Position numbers and translations under genes: made by a program. The notes beneath the pieces were generated by a model. It did no database searches and was not told the DNA's origin. It saw only the letters and a list, made by a program, of their open reading frames with translations. Shown here in pieces: positions 15,028-22,750 of a stretch of DNA of 53,570 nt; positions within the stretch are counted from its first letter, which is position 1, and each line of letters opens with the position of its first letter. Location of the stretch: positions 1 to 53,570 of IMG/VR virus record IMGVR_UViG_3300028840_000680; one strand, written 5' to 3'. Origin of the DNA: a virus.

Positions 15028-16416
15028 TTAGTTTTCTCCTTTGTTTTTCTTGAAGTTCTTGTATTTCTCTACGAGTGATTGCTTTTGCTTTTTAGCATTC
15101 ACTTCAACGTTTTCATCTTCCTCAGATGGTTGCAAAACCTTGATACTGACTGTGCTTGTATCCATAAAGATAGGGAATACAAGCCCATCAGGTCCATTTC
15201 TGTTCTTTGCTACAAAGACGCGACCAGAGTTCGCAACCTTATCATCCACAGTTCGGGAAACAGTGAAAATAAAGTCTGAAACGAAACATTTGTTGAACGC
15301 TTCTGAAATCGCCTCCATTGTAATAACTTCGGCATTCAAACCAGAACGGTTTGTCTGTGAAGCAGTCCAAATTGGACACTCCATTTCTGATGCGATGCCG
15401 CGAAGTTCTTCGTAAATAGTTTCTAGTTCGTTTCTCTTTTCTCTTTGTGAGCGAACCGGACGAAGAAGATCAGCATAATCAACAATAATCATATCAACAT
15501 TGATATTGCGCATCTTCAACTTTTCAAGGTGTGTCTTAATAGTGTGAGTTGTCGCAGACTTTGTTGGATACTCTTTGACGATTAGGCGACCTTCAATGTC
15601 CTGAACCTCTTCGTAAATCTTCTCCTTGAAAGACATAAGATTGCCCAAAGGCACCTTTGTGAGACAAGAGTCGTAACGAGATCCAATAACCGTATCTTGA
15701 AGTTCCAGTGTGTAATGAACAACAGTCTTGCCTGCTTTGAGAGCCTGTGTTCCAAGGTGAACGAGCACCATTGACTTACCGGCACCAGTCGGAGCAATAA
15801 CAACGCCAAGCTCCTTCTGTCCTAGTCCACCCTTACAAATGTTATCAATTAGATCCCAACCAGTTGAGATAGGGTTGCGGAACCGAGGCTTAAATCGCTC
15901 CTCAAAGTCCTTCTTCCAATCATAACCCTCATCGTTGTCCATACCAAGTTTCAGTGAGTCATTAATAACTTGTGAAATCTCATCATAAGACGAGTTCTGT
16001 AGAAGACCAATAGACTTGACCATCGCAGACTTGAGGTTCTGCTTTTTACAGAAATCAAGCGACGTATCCTTAATATACTCTACGTCTGTAAGATCCGCGA
16101 TTTGTGAGCGCACATAAAACTCGCGTACTTGCTTTGCTGTTAGCTCGTTCTCTGCGTCCAAGTCGGAACGCAGGATAGTCTTCATAATATCGCGTGATGG
16201 GTGAACCCCATACTTCTCGCGATAAGAGAAAACCTTTGTTAGAAATAGTTTTAGGTAGTTTAGCTCCAAAAAGTTAATGTCAAGGACTTCTTCAATCTGG
16301 TCAGCGAACGCACGGTCATCTAGTATTACCATACAAAGCTTTTCTTGGAAGGACTTGCCATACCTTGAGAAGTTAACGTTTTCGTTTTTACCAATGATAG
16401 TTTGATTCATAGCCAC
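15028..16416 (-). CDS. replicative DNA helicase, DnaB/gp41-like
   Basis: A 462-residue hexameric 5'-3' helicase that would unwind DNA ahead of the polymerase. The N-terminal 170 residues are the helical domain. The RecA-like core has Walker A APTGAGKS, then HYTLEL and Walker B DMIIVDYADLL, followed by TASQTNRSG (sensor motif) and an Arg-rich end. The GTG at 16416 has GGAG at good spacing; an ATG two codons later (16410) is an alternative and coincides with the start expected from the promoter at 16417-16445. No primase gene is recognisable in the window. Confidence 0.93.
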   Translation of the reverse strand: MAMNQTIIGKNENVNFSRYGKSFQEKLCMVILDDRAFADQIEEVLDINFLELNYLKLFLTKVFSYREKYGVHPSRDIMKTILRSDLDAENELTAKQVREFYVRSQIADLTDVEYIKDTSLDFCKKQNLKSAMVKSIGLLQNSSYDEISQVINDSLKLGMDNDEGYDWKKDFEERFKPRFRNPISTGWDLIDNICKGGLGQKELGVVIAPTGAGKSMVLVHLGTQALKAGKTVVHYTLELQDTVIGSRYDSCLTKVPLGNLMSFKEKIYEEVQDIEGRLIVKEYPTKSATTHTIKTHLEKLKMRNINVDMIIVDYADLLRPVRSQREKRNELETIYEELRGIASEMECPIWTASQTNRSGLNAEVITMEAISEAFNKCFVSDFIFTVSRTVDDKVANSGRVFVAKNRNGPDGLVFPIFMDTSTVSIKVLQPSEEDENVEVNAKKQKQSLVEKYKNFKKNKGEN

Positions 16417-16445
16417 ATCTTACTCCGTCACCAGTGCTTTGTCAA
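16417..16445 (-). promoter_or_regulatory. sigma70-like promoter TTGACA-17-TAAGAT
   Basis: A perfect -35 box (16445-16440) and -10 box TAAGAT (16422-16417) with a 17-base spacer, lying in the last codons of the 5' nuclease gene. The expected start is near 16410, at the second in-frame start of the helicase. The overlap with coding sequence lowers confidence. Confidence 0.4.
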
Positions 16446-17388
16446 TGCAGATTTTGTTCATAGTTCCGTGCAAATCCTCCCAATTAAAGACACCAAACCC
16501 ATCCTGATTCATCATACGAAGAATCTCGGTTTTGTTGTAGTCGTGCTCAAAGTTGTTTAGTGCGTAATGGACCTTTTCTTGACTCTGCAACGAGATGGCT
16601 GGCGCATACAGTTGCATAAGTTTATAGTTACTAATAACTATATCTTTGTGCTCTAAAACGTTAGAGAAAAACTTGGCTTTGGACTCTGTATTCTCGCAGA
16701 AATCGAAAACCTCGTGTAAAGTCACATCTTTATCTTCTCTCAGAAAATTAAGATTTTTTGCGATGGACTTGAGTCCGGCGCGAGGAACTCCCACAAGATT
16801 GTCGGAAGCATCACCAGCAATAGCCCGAGCAACAGCAAAGTTGCGAGGATGAATATCAAACTGCTCAACAATGTTCATCTTGTTGTGAACAACCTTCTGA
16901 GTCGGACGGAACAAGACAGTCTCATCATCACAAAGCTGAATGAAATCCTTGTCATTGGAAACAATAACCTTCTGCCATCCTTCGTAGTGTGGAAGGCGAC
17001 TAACATAAGAGATTACATCGTCAGCTTCAATCTCGTCAAAGCGGAACTGAATAACAGGTAGTTCGTTTAGATATTCAATCAAACGAACCTGCTGCCATAC
17101 CATATTCTCACGCTGCTGCTCGGGCGTAAGGTTGTTTGGACGGTTGACGCGGATAGGCTTGCGGCCCTCCTTGTAATTCTTGTTTTGCTGGCGGCGCTTA
17201 CGGGAGCCTCCTGGCCCATCCCAAACGATTACAATACTGTCTGGGTTGATGTCCCGGCAAAGCTTCTGCAGAATGCTTAGAAAGCCCTTCAGACCACCAA
17301 TAGGCTGTCCGTGGATCGAAATACTTGGATTTACAATGAACGCCCTAAAGTAAGCATTCAGAGCATCCACAATCATTACTCTTTTCAT
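16420..17388 (-). CDS. 5'-3' exonuclease / flap endonuclease (T4 RNase H-like)
   Basis: A 322-residue FEN-family nuclease that removes RNA primers and flaps during lagging-strand synthesis. The acidic metal ligands are visible in order: IVDALNAYFRAF near the N-terminus, IVWDGPGG with a basic arch (RKRRQQNKNYKEGRK), DEIEADDVISYV, IVSNDKDFIQL, and the helix-hairpin-helix AGDASDNLVGVPRAGLKSI. It has its own promoter and operator-like dyad upstream (17415-17453) and a GGGGA ribosome site. The family A polymerase in this window lacks this domain, so the nuclease is separate. Confidence 0.93.
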   Translation of the reverse strand: MKRVMIVDALNAYFRAFIVNPSISIHGQPIGGLKGFLSILQKLCRDINPDSIVIVWDGPGGSRKRRQQNKNYKEGRKPIRVNRPNNLTPEQQRENMVWQQVRLIEYLNELPVIQFRFDEIEADDVISYVSRLPHYEGWQKVIVSNDKDFIQLCDDETVLFRPTQKVVHNKMNIVEQFDIHPRNFAVARAIAGDASDNLVGVPRAGLKSIAKNLNFLREDKDVTLHEVFDFCENTESKAKFFSNVLEHKDIVISNYKLMQLYAPAISLQSQEKVHYALNNFEHDYNKTEILRMMNQDGFGVFNWEDLHGTMNKICIDKALVTE

Positions 17389-17414
17389 TTGTTATCCCCT
17401 AACGTAGAAAGCGA

Positions 17415-17438
17415 CTGTGGAGTAAGAATACCCCACAG
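17415..17438. promoter_or_regulatory. operator-like inverted repeat over a -10 box
   Basis: Arms CTGTGGGGTA and TACTCCACAG (minus strand) surround TTCT, with nine of ten positions symmetric. The dyad covers the -10 box of the promoter at 17425-17453, the usual place for a repressor site. The binding protein is unknown. Confidence 0.45.
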
Positions 17439-17453
17439 CCGCCGGTTTGTCAA
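17425..17453 (-). promoter_or_regulatory. sigma70-like promoter TTGACA-17-TATTCT
   Basis: A -35 TTGACA (17453-17448) and -10 TATTCT (17430-17425) with exactly 17 bases between, in the only sizeable non-coding gap of the replication region. The predicted start near 17418 gives a 30-base leader with a GGGGA ribosome site before the 5' nuclease gene. Confidence 0.7.
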
Positions 17454-17464
17454 CCCTTTTTTAC

Positions 17465-18589
17465 TTACTCTTCTTTATCTACGTCGTAGAAATCGCCTGC
17501 GTCTCCCTCGCGATTATCAAACTTCTTGATAATCTCCTCATCCATAATCTCAAATACTCGATTTCTAAATTTATCGTCCTCTAACTTATCTAACCAATGG
17601 GCTGACTGGAACTTCTCTTCTGTGCCGTCTGGATAAACCAATGAATACCAAGCACCTGCTTGCTTCAGGTTATCGGAGATCTTAATTGCCTGCAGCCAAC
17701 TTTCTCTATCCTGCACACCGATGTCTTCTGAGCCCCAAAGAATCTTGAAAGCACAGTTTCTACCGGCAGTTCCAAATCGTGACTTCTCCAACTTAACTTT
17801 TACTTCTGAACCAATGCGGAAGCCACTATCATCTAAAATAAAGGCAGCTTTTGCCTTTCTTCCTGTTAGCCAAATGCGCAGGGAATAAACATAATGCATT
17901 GACTTACCACCCGGAGTGATGTAAGGCGTCGTCATAGCAATAATACGCGCATTTGGACCCTGTGGGATATTCGTCTTCAACTGATTGAGAACCAAAAACG
18001 CAGACTGTGTGTTTGCGATTGGAACCGTCAGCTTTGACATTCCCTTTGATAGAACACGAGCCTTGACAGCCATTGTAGAGTTCGGGTTGAAATCTCCCTC
18101 TACATCTGAAACAGTCGGGGTCAGAGCAAGCGAATCCCAAATGAATAGGGTTCGCTCTGCTCCTGAATCCAAAACTGCCTCAACAGTTTCAAGGACGTGC
18201 TCTACGCTCTGTGCCTGAACGTAAATAAGGTTTTCTAAATCACATCCCGTGCGCTGCAAAAAGCCCGGGTCAATAGCAGACTCAGAGTCCATATAAACAA
18301 CATTCATACCCATCTTCTGTGCGTTCGCAGCAATCTGCGCAGCCATAAAAGACTTTCCTGTTGCTTCAAGGCCAGCAATCTCCGTAAACTTGCCGACTGG
18401 AATGCCAGCCAACTGTCCTCGGCAAATGATAGAATCAAGCCAGCGTGAGCCAGTTGGAATCCACTCCTTTACCTCGGTAGGGTTTGCTTGATTTAGATTG
18501 TGGGCACACTCCACTCCTGAAGTCTTGTTAATGAGACTTCGTAGACCGTCAATCGAAATCTTGCCAGCCTTTGATTTACTCTTCGCCAT
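17465..18589 (-). CDS. RecA/UvsX-like recombinase
   Basis: A 374-residue strand-exchange protein. Walker A is GLEATGKS near residue 73, followed by VVYMDSESA and the Walker B-like strand LFIWDSLALTPT. The putative DNA-binding loop LVLNQLKTNIPQG leads to MTTPYITPGGKSMHYVYSLRIWL, as in RecA/UvsX. The C-terminus is acidic (GDAGDFYDVDKEE). In T4-like phages this protein drives recombination-dependent replication and repair together with gp32 and the gp41 helicase, both encoded nearby. The start overlaps the preceding membrane-protein gene by 14 bases. Confidence 0.92.
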   Translation of the reverse strand: MAKSKSKAGKISIDGLRSLINKTSGVECAHNLNQANPTEVKEWIPTGSRWLDSIICRGQLAGIPVGKFTEIAGLEATGKSFMAAQIAANAQKMGMNVVYMDSESAIDPGFLQRTGCDLENLIYVQAQSVEHVLETVEAVLDSGAERTLFIWDSLALTPTVSDVEGDFNPNSTMAVKARVLSKGMSKLTVPIANTQSAFLVLNQLKTNIPQGPNARIIAMTTPYITPGGKSMHYVYSLRIWLTGRKAKAAFILDDSGFRIGSEVKVKLEKSRFGTAGRNCAFKILWGSEDIGVQDRESWLQAIKISDNLKQAGAWYSLVYPDGTEEKFQSAHWLDKLEDDKFRNRVFEIMDEEIIKKFDNREGDAGDFYDVDKEE

Positions 18590-18749
18590 CTTTATCCCTT
18601 TCTTCTAACATGTATCTTTTATACATTTCCTCAGCAAAATCTTTATGTAATGCTGAAAGACTTTCCTCAATCTCGCTGATCTGTCGCAGTAACCCTGACA
18701 GATACCACCATATTAAACAACCCGACAGAATTACGGCGACAATGATCAT
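18576..18749 (-). CDS. small membrane-anchored coiled-coil protein
   Basis: A 57-residue protein from the ATG at 18749, which has GGAG 7 bases before it; a longer frame to 18842 is a shadow of the lipoprotein gene. Residues 1-20 form one membrane segment (MIIVAVILSGCLIWWYLSGL). The rest is a charged helix (QISEIEESLSALHKDFAEEM) likely to form a coiled coil. It follows a lipoprotein gene by 4 bases. An inner-membrane coiled-coil protein next to a lipoprotein recalls the two-part spanins that fuse the membranes at lysis, but the order and the replication neighbourhood are unusual. Function unproven. Confidence 0.65.
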   Translation of the reverse strand: MIIVAVILSGCLIWWYLSGLLRQISEIEESLSALHKDFAEEMYKRYMLEERDKDGEE

Positions 18750-18753
18750 TGCA

Positions 18754-18966
18754 TCACTCCGCGCTATCGTCGTCGTCGCCTGCCGAATCATCATCATCGG
18801 CAGCTGAATCGTCGTCGTCGGTGACGGACGAATCATCGTCATCAGCTACAGATGAGTCATCATCATCGACCTCTGCACTTGGACAGCCACCTAATACTAC
18901 CGTGCTGATAACAAAAAGGCAAGCCAAAAATGTTACAAAAGTAGCAATACTTACACGCTTGAACAT
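18754..18966 (-). CDS. lipoprotein with DDDDS repeats
   Basis: A 70-residue protein with a lipoprotein signal peptide: basic MFKR, a hydrophobic stretch, and lipobox LGGC with Cys28. The mature part is almost only tandem units of DDDDS plus two or three small residues (five units). The outer-face tail would be extremely acidic and flexible. Such DDDDS(A/G) tails are, to my knowledge, common after the lipobox Cys in proteins of deltaproteobacteria/Myxococcota, which hints at the host. Possible roles are outer-membrane spanin partner, superinfection exclusion or surface masking; none is shown. An AAAGGA ribosome site precedes the ATG. Confidence 0.75.
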   Translation of the reverse strand: MFKRVSIATFVTFLACLFVISTVVLGGCPSAEVDDDDSSVADDDDSSVTDDDDSAADDDDSAGDDDDSAE

Positions 18967-18979
18967 ACTATTTTCCTTT

Positions 18980-19510
18980 CTAGTTTAGTGTTAGAGTTCC
19001 GTTAGGGGTCTCGACAGAAACCTCAAAAGCGGAAACAAAAGTGTCGGCATCAAAATACTGAAAACGACCGGTGGTGGCAGCATCAGCGTTGAAGATATCG
19101 CTAATACGAACCTGAACCTCAGTAGAGATATCACAGCGACCACGCTTGTAATCATACTGCTCGGTTGAATACTCTAGAGAATACTCACCATCGTAAATGG
19201 TCTCAGCAAGACGCTCGGTAATGTACTCCTCAAAATAATCCTCTCCGCGCTCGTAATCATCAAGCTCTCCATTGTCGCGTAGATTATTAAGAATATCGTC
19301 GCCAACGCTTGGAGTGCCCCAGCCGCCATATACAGGAATGCCAGAAGCAAGCAAACTTGCAAGCAAGCCAGCAGTTGCAGTCTCGTGAACCGAGTCCGTA
19401 ACATACCCATCATTGATGTGCCATACATCATTGCCCTCGCTGTACTTGAGGGTTACAAAAGTATTCGTGTCAACATTTAGCTCTCGTAGCCGATTTACAA
19501 AATCACTCAT
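18980..19510 (-). CDS. uncharacterised acidic protein
   Basis: A 176-residue protein from the ATG at 19510, with GGGAG before it; the longer frame to 19777 is a shadow of gp32. It is acidic and rich in Asp, Glu, Tyr and Thr. It includes repeated acidic patches (DDYERGEDYFEEYITERLAE, EYSLEYSTEQYDYKRG) and a beta-rich C-terminus. There is no membrane segment or known motif. It lies directly downstream of the gp32-like gene. Confidence 0.78.
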   Translation of the reverse strand: MSDFVNRLRELNVDTNTFVTLKYSEGNDVWHINDGYVTDSVHETATAGLLASLLASGIPVYGGWGTPSVGDDILNNLRDNGELDDYERGEDYFEEYITERLAETIYDGEYSLEYSTEQYDYKRGRCDISTEVQVRISDIFNADAATTGRFQYFDADTFVSAFEVSVETPNGTLTLN

Positions 19511-19577
19511 TTTTAACTCCCTTTTAAAGTGAAAAGTGAGACCCCTGTAACCCCGGGCCTCCCTGCGGAGGGGATAA

Positions 19578-20354
19578 TTAAAGAGCGCCAAGCTCTGCGA
19601 AGGCGGCATCGACGGCGTTGACCTCGCTATCGTTGTTCTTGTTGCCATACTTCCTGGTCTCGCTAGAAACCGACTCTGGATCATCAACCTGCGAGTTAAC
19701 AAAGTTATCAAGCATTGTCTGAACATCAGCAGTCGTCTTACGCTCAAACAGCCCACCAAAATCGGGGATGCTGTCAAGAAGCTCTGCGCACTTATCTGGA
19801 GTTAGATCTTCACAGAGAGCGGAGGAACGCCGACGCGGGACCAGCTTTGTCTGAGGGAACGACGCTCCAGGGGGCTTACCGTAAGTAAGAGTAAGGTCAG
19901 TGCCTGACTCGGTATCGGTAATATCTCCATACTCAGGGTTGAGTACAAGAGAAAGAAGATTCTCGTATGCGAGCTTTCCGTAACCCCAGACGCGAACTCC
20001 CGCATCCTCCTGACCACGGACCATAACCGGTGAGAAGAAACGCTGACGAACGAAGAGAGACTTGGCCATCTTCTTTGAGTGATCGTCGTTGTTATCTACA
20101 CCCTCACGCCATAGCTGAGAAGCGAAATCACATACGGGGCAGTTATCGCCAAAGTTACGCTTTGGACAAAGGAAGCCGCCCTTTTCTACATTGTAGTGGA
20201 ACCACATCTCCTTGAAGGGGTCGCCATCAGCAGTAGGCACGATACGAATATCCTGATCACCATCCTCGGGACGCCAGAAAACAGAGTTTCCACCCTTACC
20301 CTCACCTCGCAAGGCTGCGAGCTTCTCTCGCATTTTGTCTAGATTGATACCCAT
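19578..20354 (-). CDS. gp32-like single-stranded DNA-binding protein
   Basis: A 258-residue T4 gp32-type protein that coats single-stranded DNA and recruits helicase, polymerase and recombinase. The N-terminus (MGINLDKMREKLAALRG) is the basic self-association arm. The core has a zinc site with cysteines in FLCPKRNFGDNCPVCDFA, then aromatic strands (LFVRQRFFSPVMVRG, VWGYGKLAYENLL). The C-terminus (DSEVNAVDAAFAELGAL) is acidic, the usual partner-binding tail. An AAAGGA ribosome site is present. A GC-rich inverted repeat after the stop (about 19546-19562) lacks a U-run, so I do not call a terminator there. Confidence 0.92.
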   Translation of the reverse strand: MGINLDKMREKLAALRGEGKGGNSVFWRPEDGDQDIRIVPTADGDPFKEMWFHYNVEKGGFLCPKRNFGDNCPVCDFASQLWREGVDNNDDHSKKMAKSLFVRQRFFSPVMVRGQEDAGVRVWGYGKLAYENLLSLVLNPEYGDITDTESGTDLTLTYGKPPGASFPQTKLVPRRRSSALCEDLTPDKCAELLDSIPDFGGLFERKTTADVQTMLDNFVNSQVDDPESVSSETRKYGNKNNDSEVNAVDAAFAELGAL

Positions 20355-20385
20355 TTTTTATTTCCTTTCTTGGGTTAGAGTACGA

Positions 20386-21246
20386 TCAGCTAATATCCTG
20401 ATCGCCTAAAAGTTCTTCAACATACTGTACCATAGAAGAGTAACGAACGCAATAACAATATTTCTGCTCGTAACTCGTTCTGAACACACCATACGATACA
20501 TTGGTTCCTGTGTCAAGGCGAGATTTAACAAAGTTGTTAATCTTTCTGAAGAGTGTGCCGTCGTTCTTCAAATCATCCTCGCCAATACCGTAATAGTACA
20601 CTACGTCCTTGGTGTTTGTCAAGGGGTAAAACCATTTTTCTGTGTACTCAGTATAATCGTCGCCCTCTAATGATACTGCGCCAATGGTACAGATACGAGA
20701 CAACTCTGACGGTGTAATAAAGTTGCCGATTACAGGCTCTGAGTGCTTGAATACGTTTGTCATATGAATGATATTTACAATCGCTTGGTTTAGAGTATCG
20801 TAATAACCAATAATAGACATATCGCCAATGCTTCGCTCAATGTGCGCGTTATTGACCATAATAATACGCTCTAACACGCCTGAACGAGCATACTCTTGAA
20901 GAACAGAAGAAACAATTCTTTCTTGCTTCTTTTGTATCTCAGACATAATCGTTAGATCGCTTTCAATGTAAAGAACTGTAATCTTATTGTTTTGAAGTTG
21001 CTCCAACAAACGTAAAGAGCCACCAGAGATCTTTCCTGCGCCAGCAATAACAACCAAAACTTCTTCGTTTTGAATATCTAACTTTAGGTCAGGAAACTTT
21101 GCGTCATACTCTTCGTGAGAGGAACATTCCTTAATTATATTACTTGCGTCGTCGTTTGTATCGATAGTAAAAGTTTCATATTGCGGGAACTTTGAAAAAG
21201 CCTTCGCAATGTTACAACCTGCTTTTCCCAATCCCACAACAATCAT
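20386..21246 (-). CDS. divergent tubulin/FtsZ-superfamily-like protein
   Basis: A 286-residue protein whose layout follows FtsZ/tubulin. It has a nucleotide-binding start MIVVGLGKAGCNIAKAF, a strand YETFTIDTND, and VLVVIAGAGKISGGSLRLL at the place of the GGTGTG signature loop. These are followed by ERIIMVNNAHIERSI (FtsZ: LIVIPND), a long helix, and GNFITPSELSRICTIG at the T7-loop position. The C-terminal part (about 180-286) fits the second domain. The signature Gly-rich loop and the T7-loop Asp are altered, so GTP hydrolysis may be lost. Phage tubulins such as PhuZ position replicating DNA in some large phages; the role here is unknown. The gene overlaps the MazG-like gene (ATGA-type coupling). 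Confidence 0.5.
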   Translation of the reverse strand: MIVVGLGKAGCNIAKAFSKFPQYETFTIDTNDDASNIIKECSSHEEYDAKFPDLKLDIQNEEVLVVIAGAGKISGGSLRLLEQLQNNKITVLYIESDLTIMSEIQKKQERIVSSVLQEYARSGVLERIIMVNNAHIERSIGDMSIIGYYDTLNQAIVNIIHMTNVFKHSEPVIGNFITPSELSRICTIGAVSLEGDDYTEYTEKWFYPLTNTKDVVYYYGIGEDDLKNDGTLFRKINNFVKSRLDTGTNVSYGVFRTSYEQKYCYCVRYSSMVQYVEELLGDQDIS

Positions 21247-21557
21247 TCCTCAACCCACTCCAACATGTAACCCATGTCAAAGCCACCACACTCAATACGC
21301 TTAACAGTGACAGCCGTCATAACCTGAGCATCCGTGATGCCTTCTCTACTGAGAGTAAGGTGAAGGATTTCCACGATATCCGCAGCCTCTTCAGCACTGG
21401 GGTTTTCAACAAATTCCATTACTTCTTCTTGAAGCTTATTAAGCGCGGCGACTCTAAGATCCTCCCCATTAATAATAGTGGTTTGATGAGTTTTGCCGGC
21501 TTCTTCGATGATCTCTGGAATTCGATCTCGGACAAGCTTGTAATGTAATGTTTTCAT
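21243..21557 (-). CDS. MazG-like nucleotide pyrophosphohydrolase
   Basis: A 104-residue all-helical protein starting MKTLHYKLVRDRIPEII, the hallmark of the small MazG/phosphoribosyl-ATP pyrophosphatase group. The metal-binding pattern EExxE, spacer, ExxD is visible (LQEEVMEF, then EEAADIVE). The family hydrolyses (d)NTPs to monophosphates; phage versions can clean the nucleotide pool or adjust host alarmones. The start overlaps the polymerase stop (ATGA), so it is made together with the family A polymerase. A link with modified-base metabolism is possible, as in phages with MazZ, but not shown. Confidence 0.8.
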   Translation of the reverse strand: MKTLHYKLVRDRIPEIIEEAGKTHQTTIINGEDLRVAALNKLQEEVMEFVENPSAEEAADIVEILHLTLSREGITDAQVMTAVTVKRIECGGFDMGYMLEWVEE

Positions 21558-22741
21558 AAATTTAATTTCTTCATTTCTCCAAGATTTCTGCCTGCCGAGA
21601 CATTGACCTTGAAGTTACCATAGCGGGTTTTTTTGAACGTGTCAAGTATTTCTACAATCGTCTGTCGTTCGTCGTTTGCGAGATCGATGTATACAGCATC
21701 GTGAACAAGAAATGCGATATTGCTTTTCATCCCCTCCAAAAGCTTAAAAACCTTATATGCCTGTTCATGCACCATATCAATCGTGGTGCTCTGTACAATG
21801 TAGTTCAGAGCGTGATGCTCGTCTACATTATCCATTATTCTACCATAATCTGTCTTGATTTTGAAGCCATCCCAGAACTTATTTCGAACAAAATCTTTGT
21901 TGTAAAGCTGCTGTAACTGCTTGTTTTCGTTGGAAGAATACAACCAAGCAAAAGTCTTTGTCTTTGCGTCTTCACGGGTCAATTGATTGTTGAAAACGTT
22001 CTGAACATTCCAATCGTGGATGTCATTTTGTGGCTGATCTTGCTCGGATAGAGCCAGGAGTACTCTCAACTCTGCTGCATTGAAATCAAGCTCCAAAAGC
22101 CAATCATTGTTCGGTTTAATGCACCCTCGGAACTCCTTGCCCATCGTCAAAATCGGAAAAGACTTAGGCTTTGTCGAAAGTCGGCCAGTCACCGTCCCCC
22201 ACGCATCATAATCACACACCCAACGCGACGTGCGAAGAGTGCGATGAAAGTTCTTGCCCTTCACAGAAGACAAAAGATGCTTGATAGGCTCAATATCGAC
22301 GTTTAGATCCCTCGACTCAATGTCAGAGAGCATTTGAACCAGATTCATCATATGCTGATAATTCTCAGGACGATCAAAGGTCTCCAAAACATGCTTTGTG
22401 ACCTCATTTTTCGCATTCATGTAACGATACAAAAAATACTCGGGCAACACGTCATAAAAGCAGTTATCGTCCAAAGAAAGGTCAGCGGTTTTGAAGGCTT
22501 TCAGACACGATCTAAGCGTCTTTTTGATTTCTTCCCAGTCAGCCTTCATATGCTCCGGACAAACGTCTGTAATCGTCGCTCCGTTGGCGTAGATGCGTGC
22601 TACTTCGTAATTACCCTCACCCATATGACTGGAATATTCCCAAGTGCCACCTTCTGATGGAAGATCCGTCGTAGAGTTTATCTGATTATCAGCGAAATAG
22701 CCAACACAATCGCGCTTGGCGTCTAGAACTTGAAAAAGCAA
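21554..22741 (-). CDS. family A DNA polymerase, polymerase domain only
   Basis: A 395-residue protein with the Pol I polymerase core: WGTVTGRLSTKPKSFP (template/primer contact), motif A LLELDFNAAELRVLLAL, an O-helix-like segment REDAKTKTFAWLYS with Arg, Lys and Tyr in place, and motif C FLVHDAVYID. In motif C the catalytic Asp is kept but the usual next Glu is Ala. There is no 3'-5' or 5'-3' exonuclease domain. The start is TTG with a strong AGGGAGG ribosome site; no good ATG lies nearby. The phage also encodes a split DnaE, so this enzyme may act in repair, primer extension or lagging-strand gap filling. Confidence 0.9.
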   Translation of the reverse strand: MLFQVLDAKRDCVGYFADNQINSTTDLPSEGGTWEYSSHMGEGNYEVARIYANGATITDVCPEHMKADWEEIKKTLRSCLKAFKTADLSLDDNCFYDVLPEYFLYRYMNAKNEVTKHVLETFDRPENYQHMMNLVQMLSDIESRDLNVDIEPIKHLLSSVKGKNFHRTLRTSRWVCDYDAWGTVTGRLSTKPKSFPILTMGKEFRGCIKPNNDWLLELDFNAAELRVLLALSEQDQPQNDIHDWNVQNVFNNQLTREDAKTKTFAWLYSSNENKQLQQLYNKDFVRNKFWDGFKIKTDYGRIMDNVDEHHALNYIVQSTTIDMVHEQAYKVFKLLEGMKSNIAFLVHDAVYIDLANDERQTIVEILDTFKKTRYGNFKVNVSAGRNLGEMKKLNL

Positions 22742-22750
22742 GTTACCTCC

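Noticed and set aside
18749-18988. Plus-strand Ser-rich frame and CGTCGTCGT-type repeats that look like an array
   Set aside because: It is the reverse of the DDDDS codons of the lipoprotein; units are coding and without spacers, so not a CRISPR.
19540-19570. GC-rich inverted repeat after gp32 as a terminator
   Set aside because: Short stem and no U-run; the next gene follows closely.
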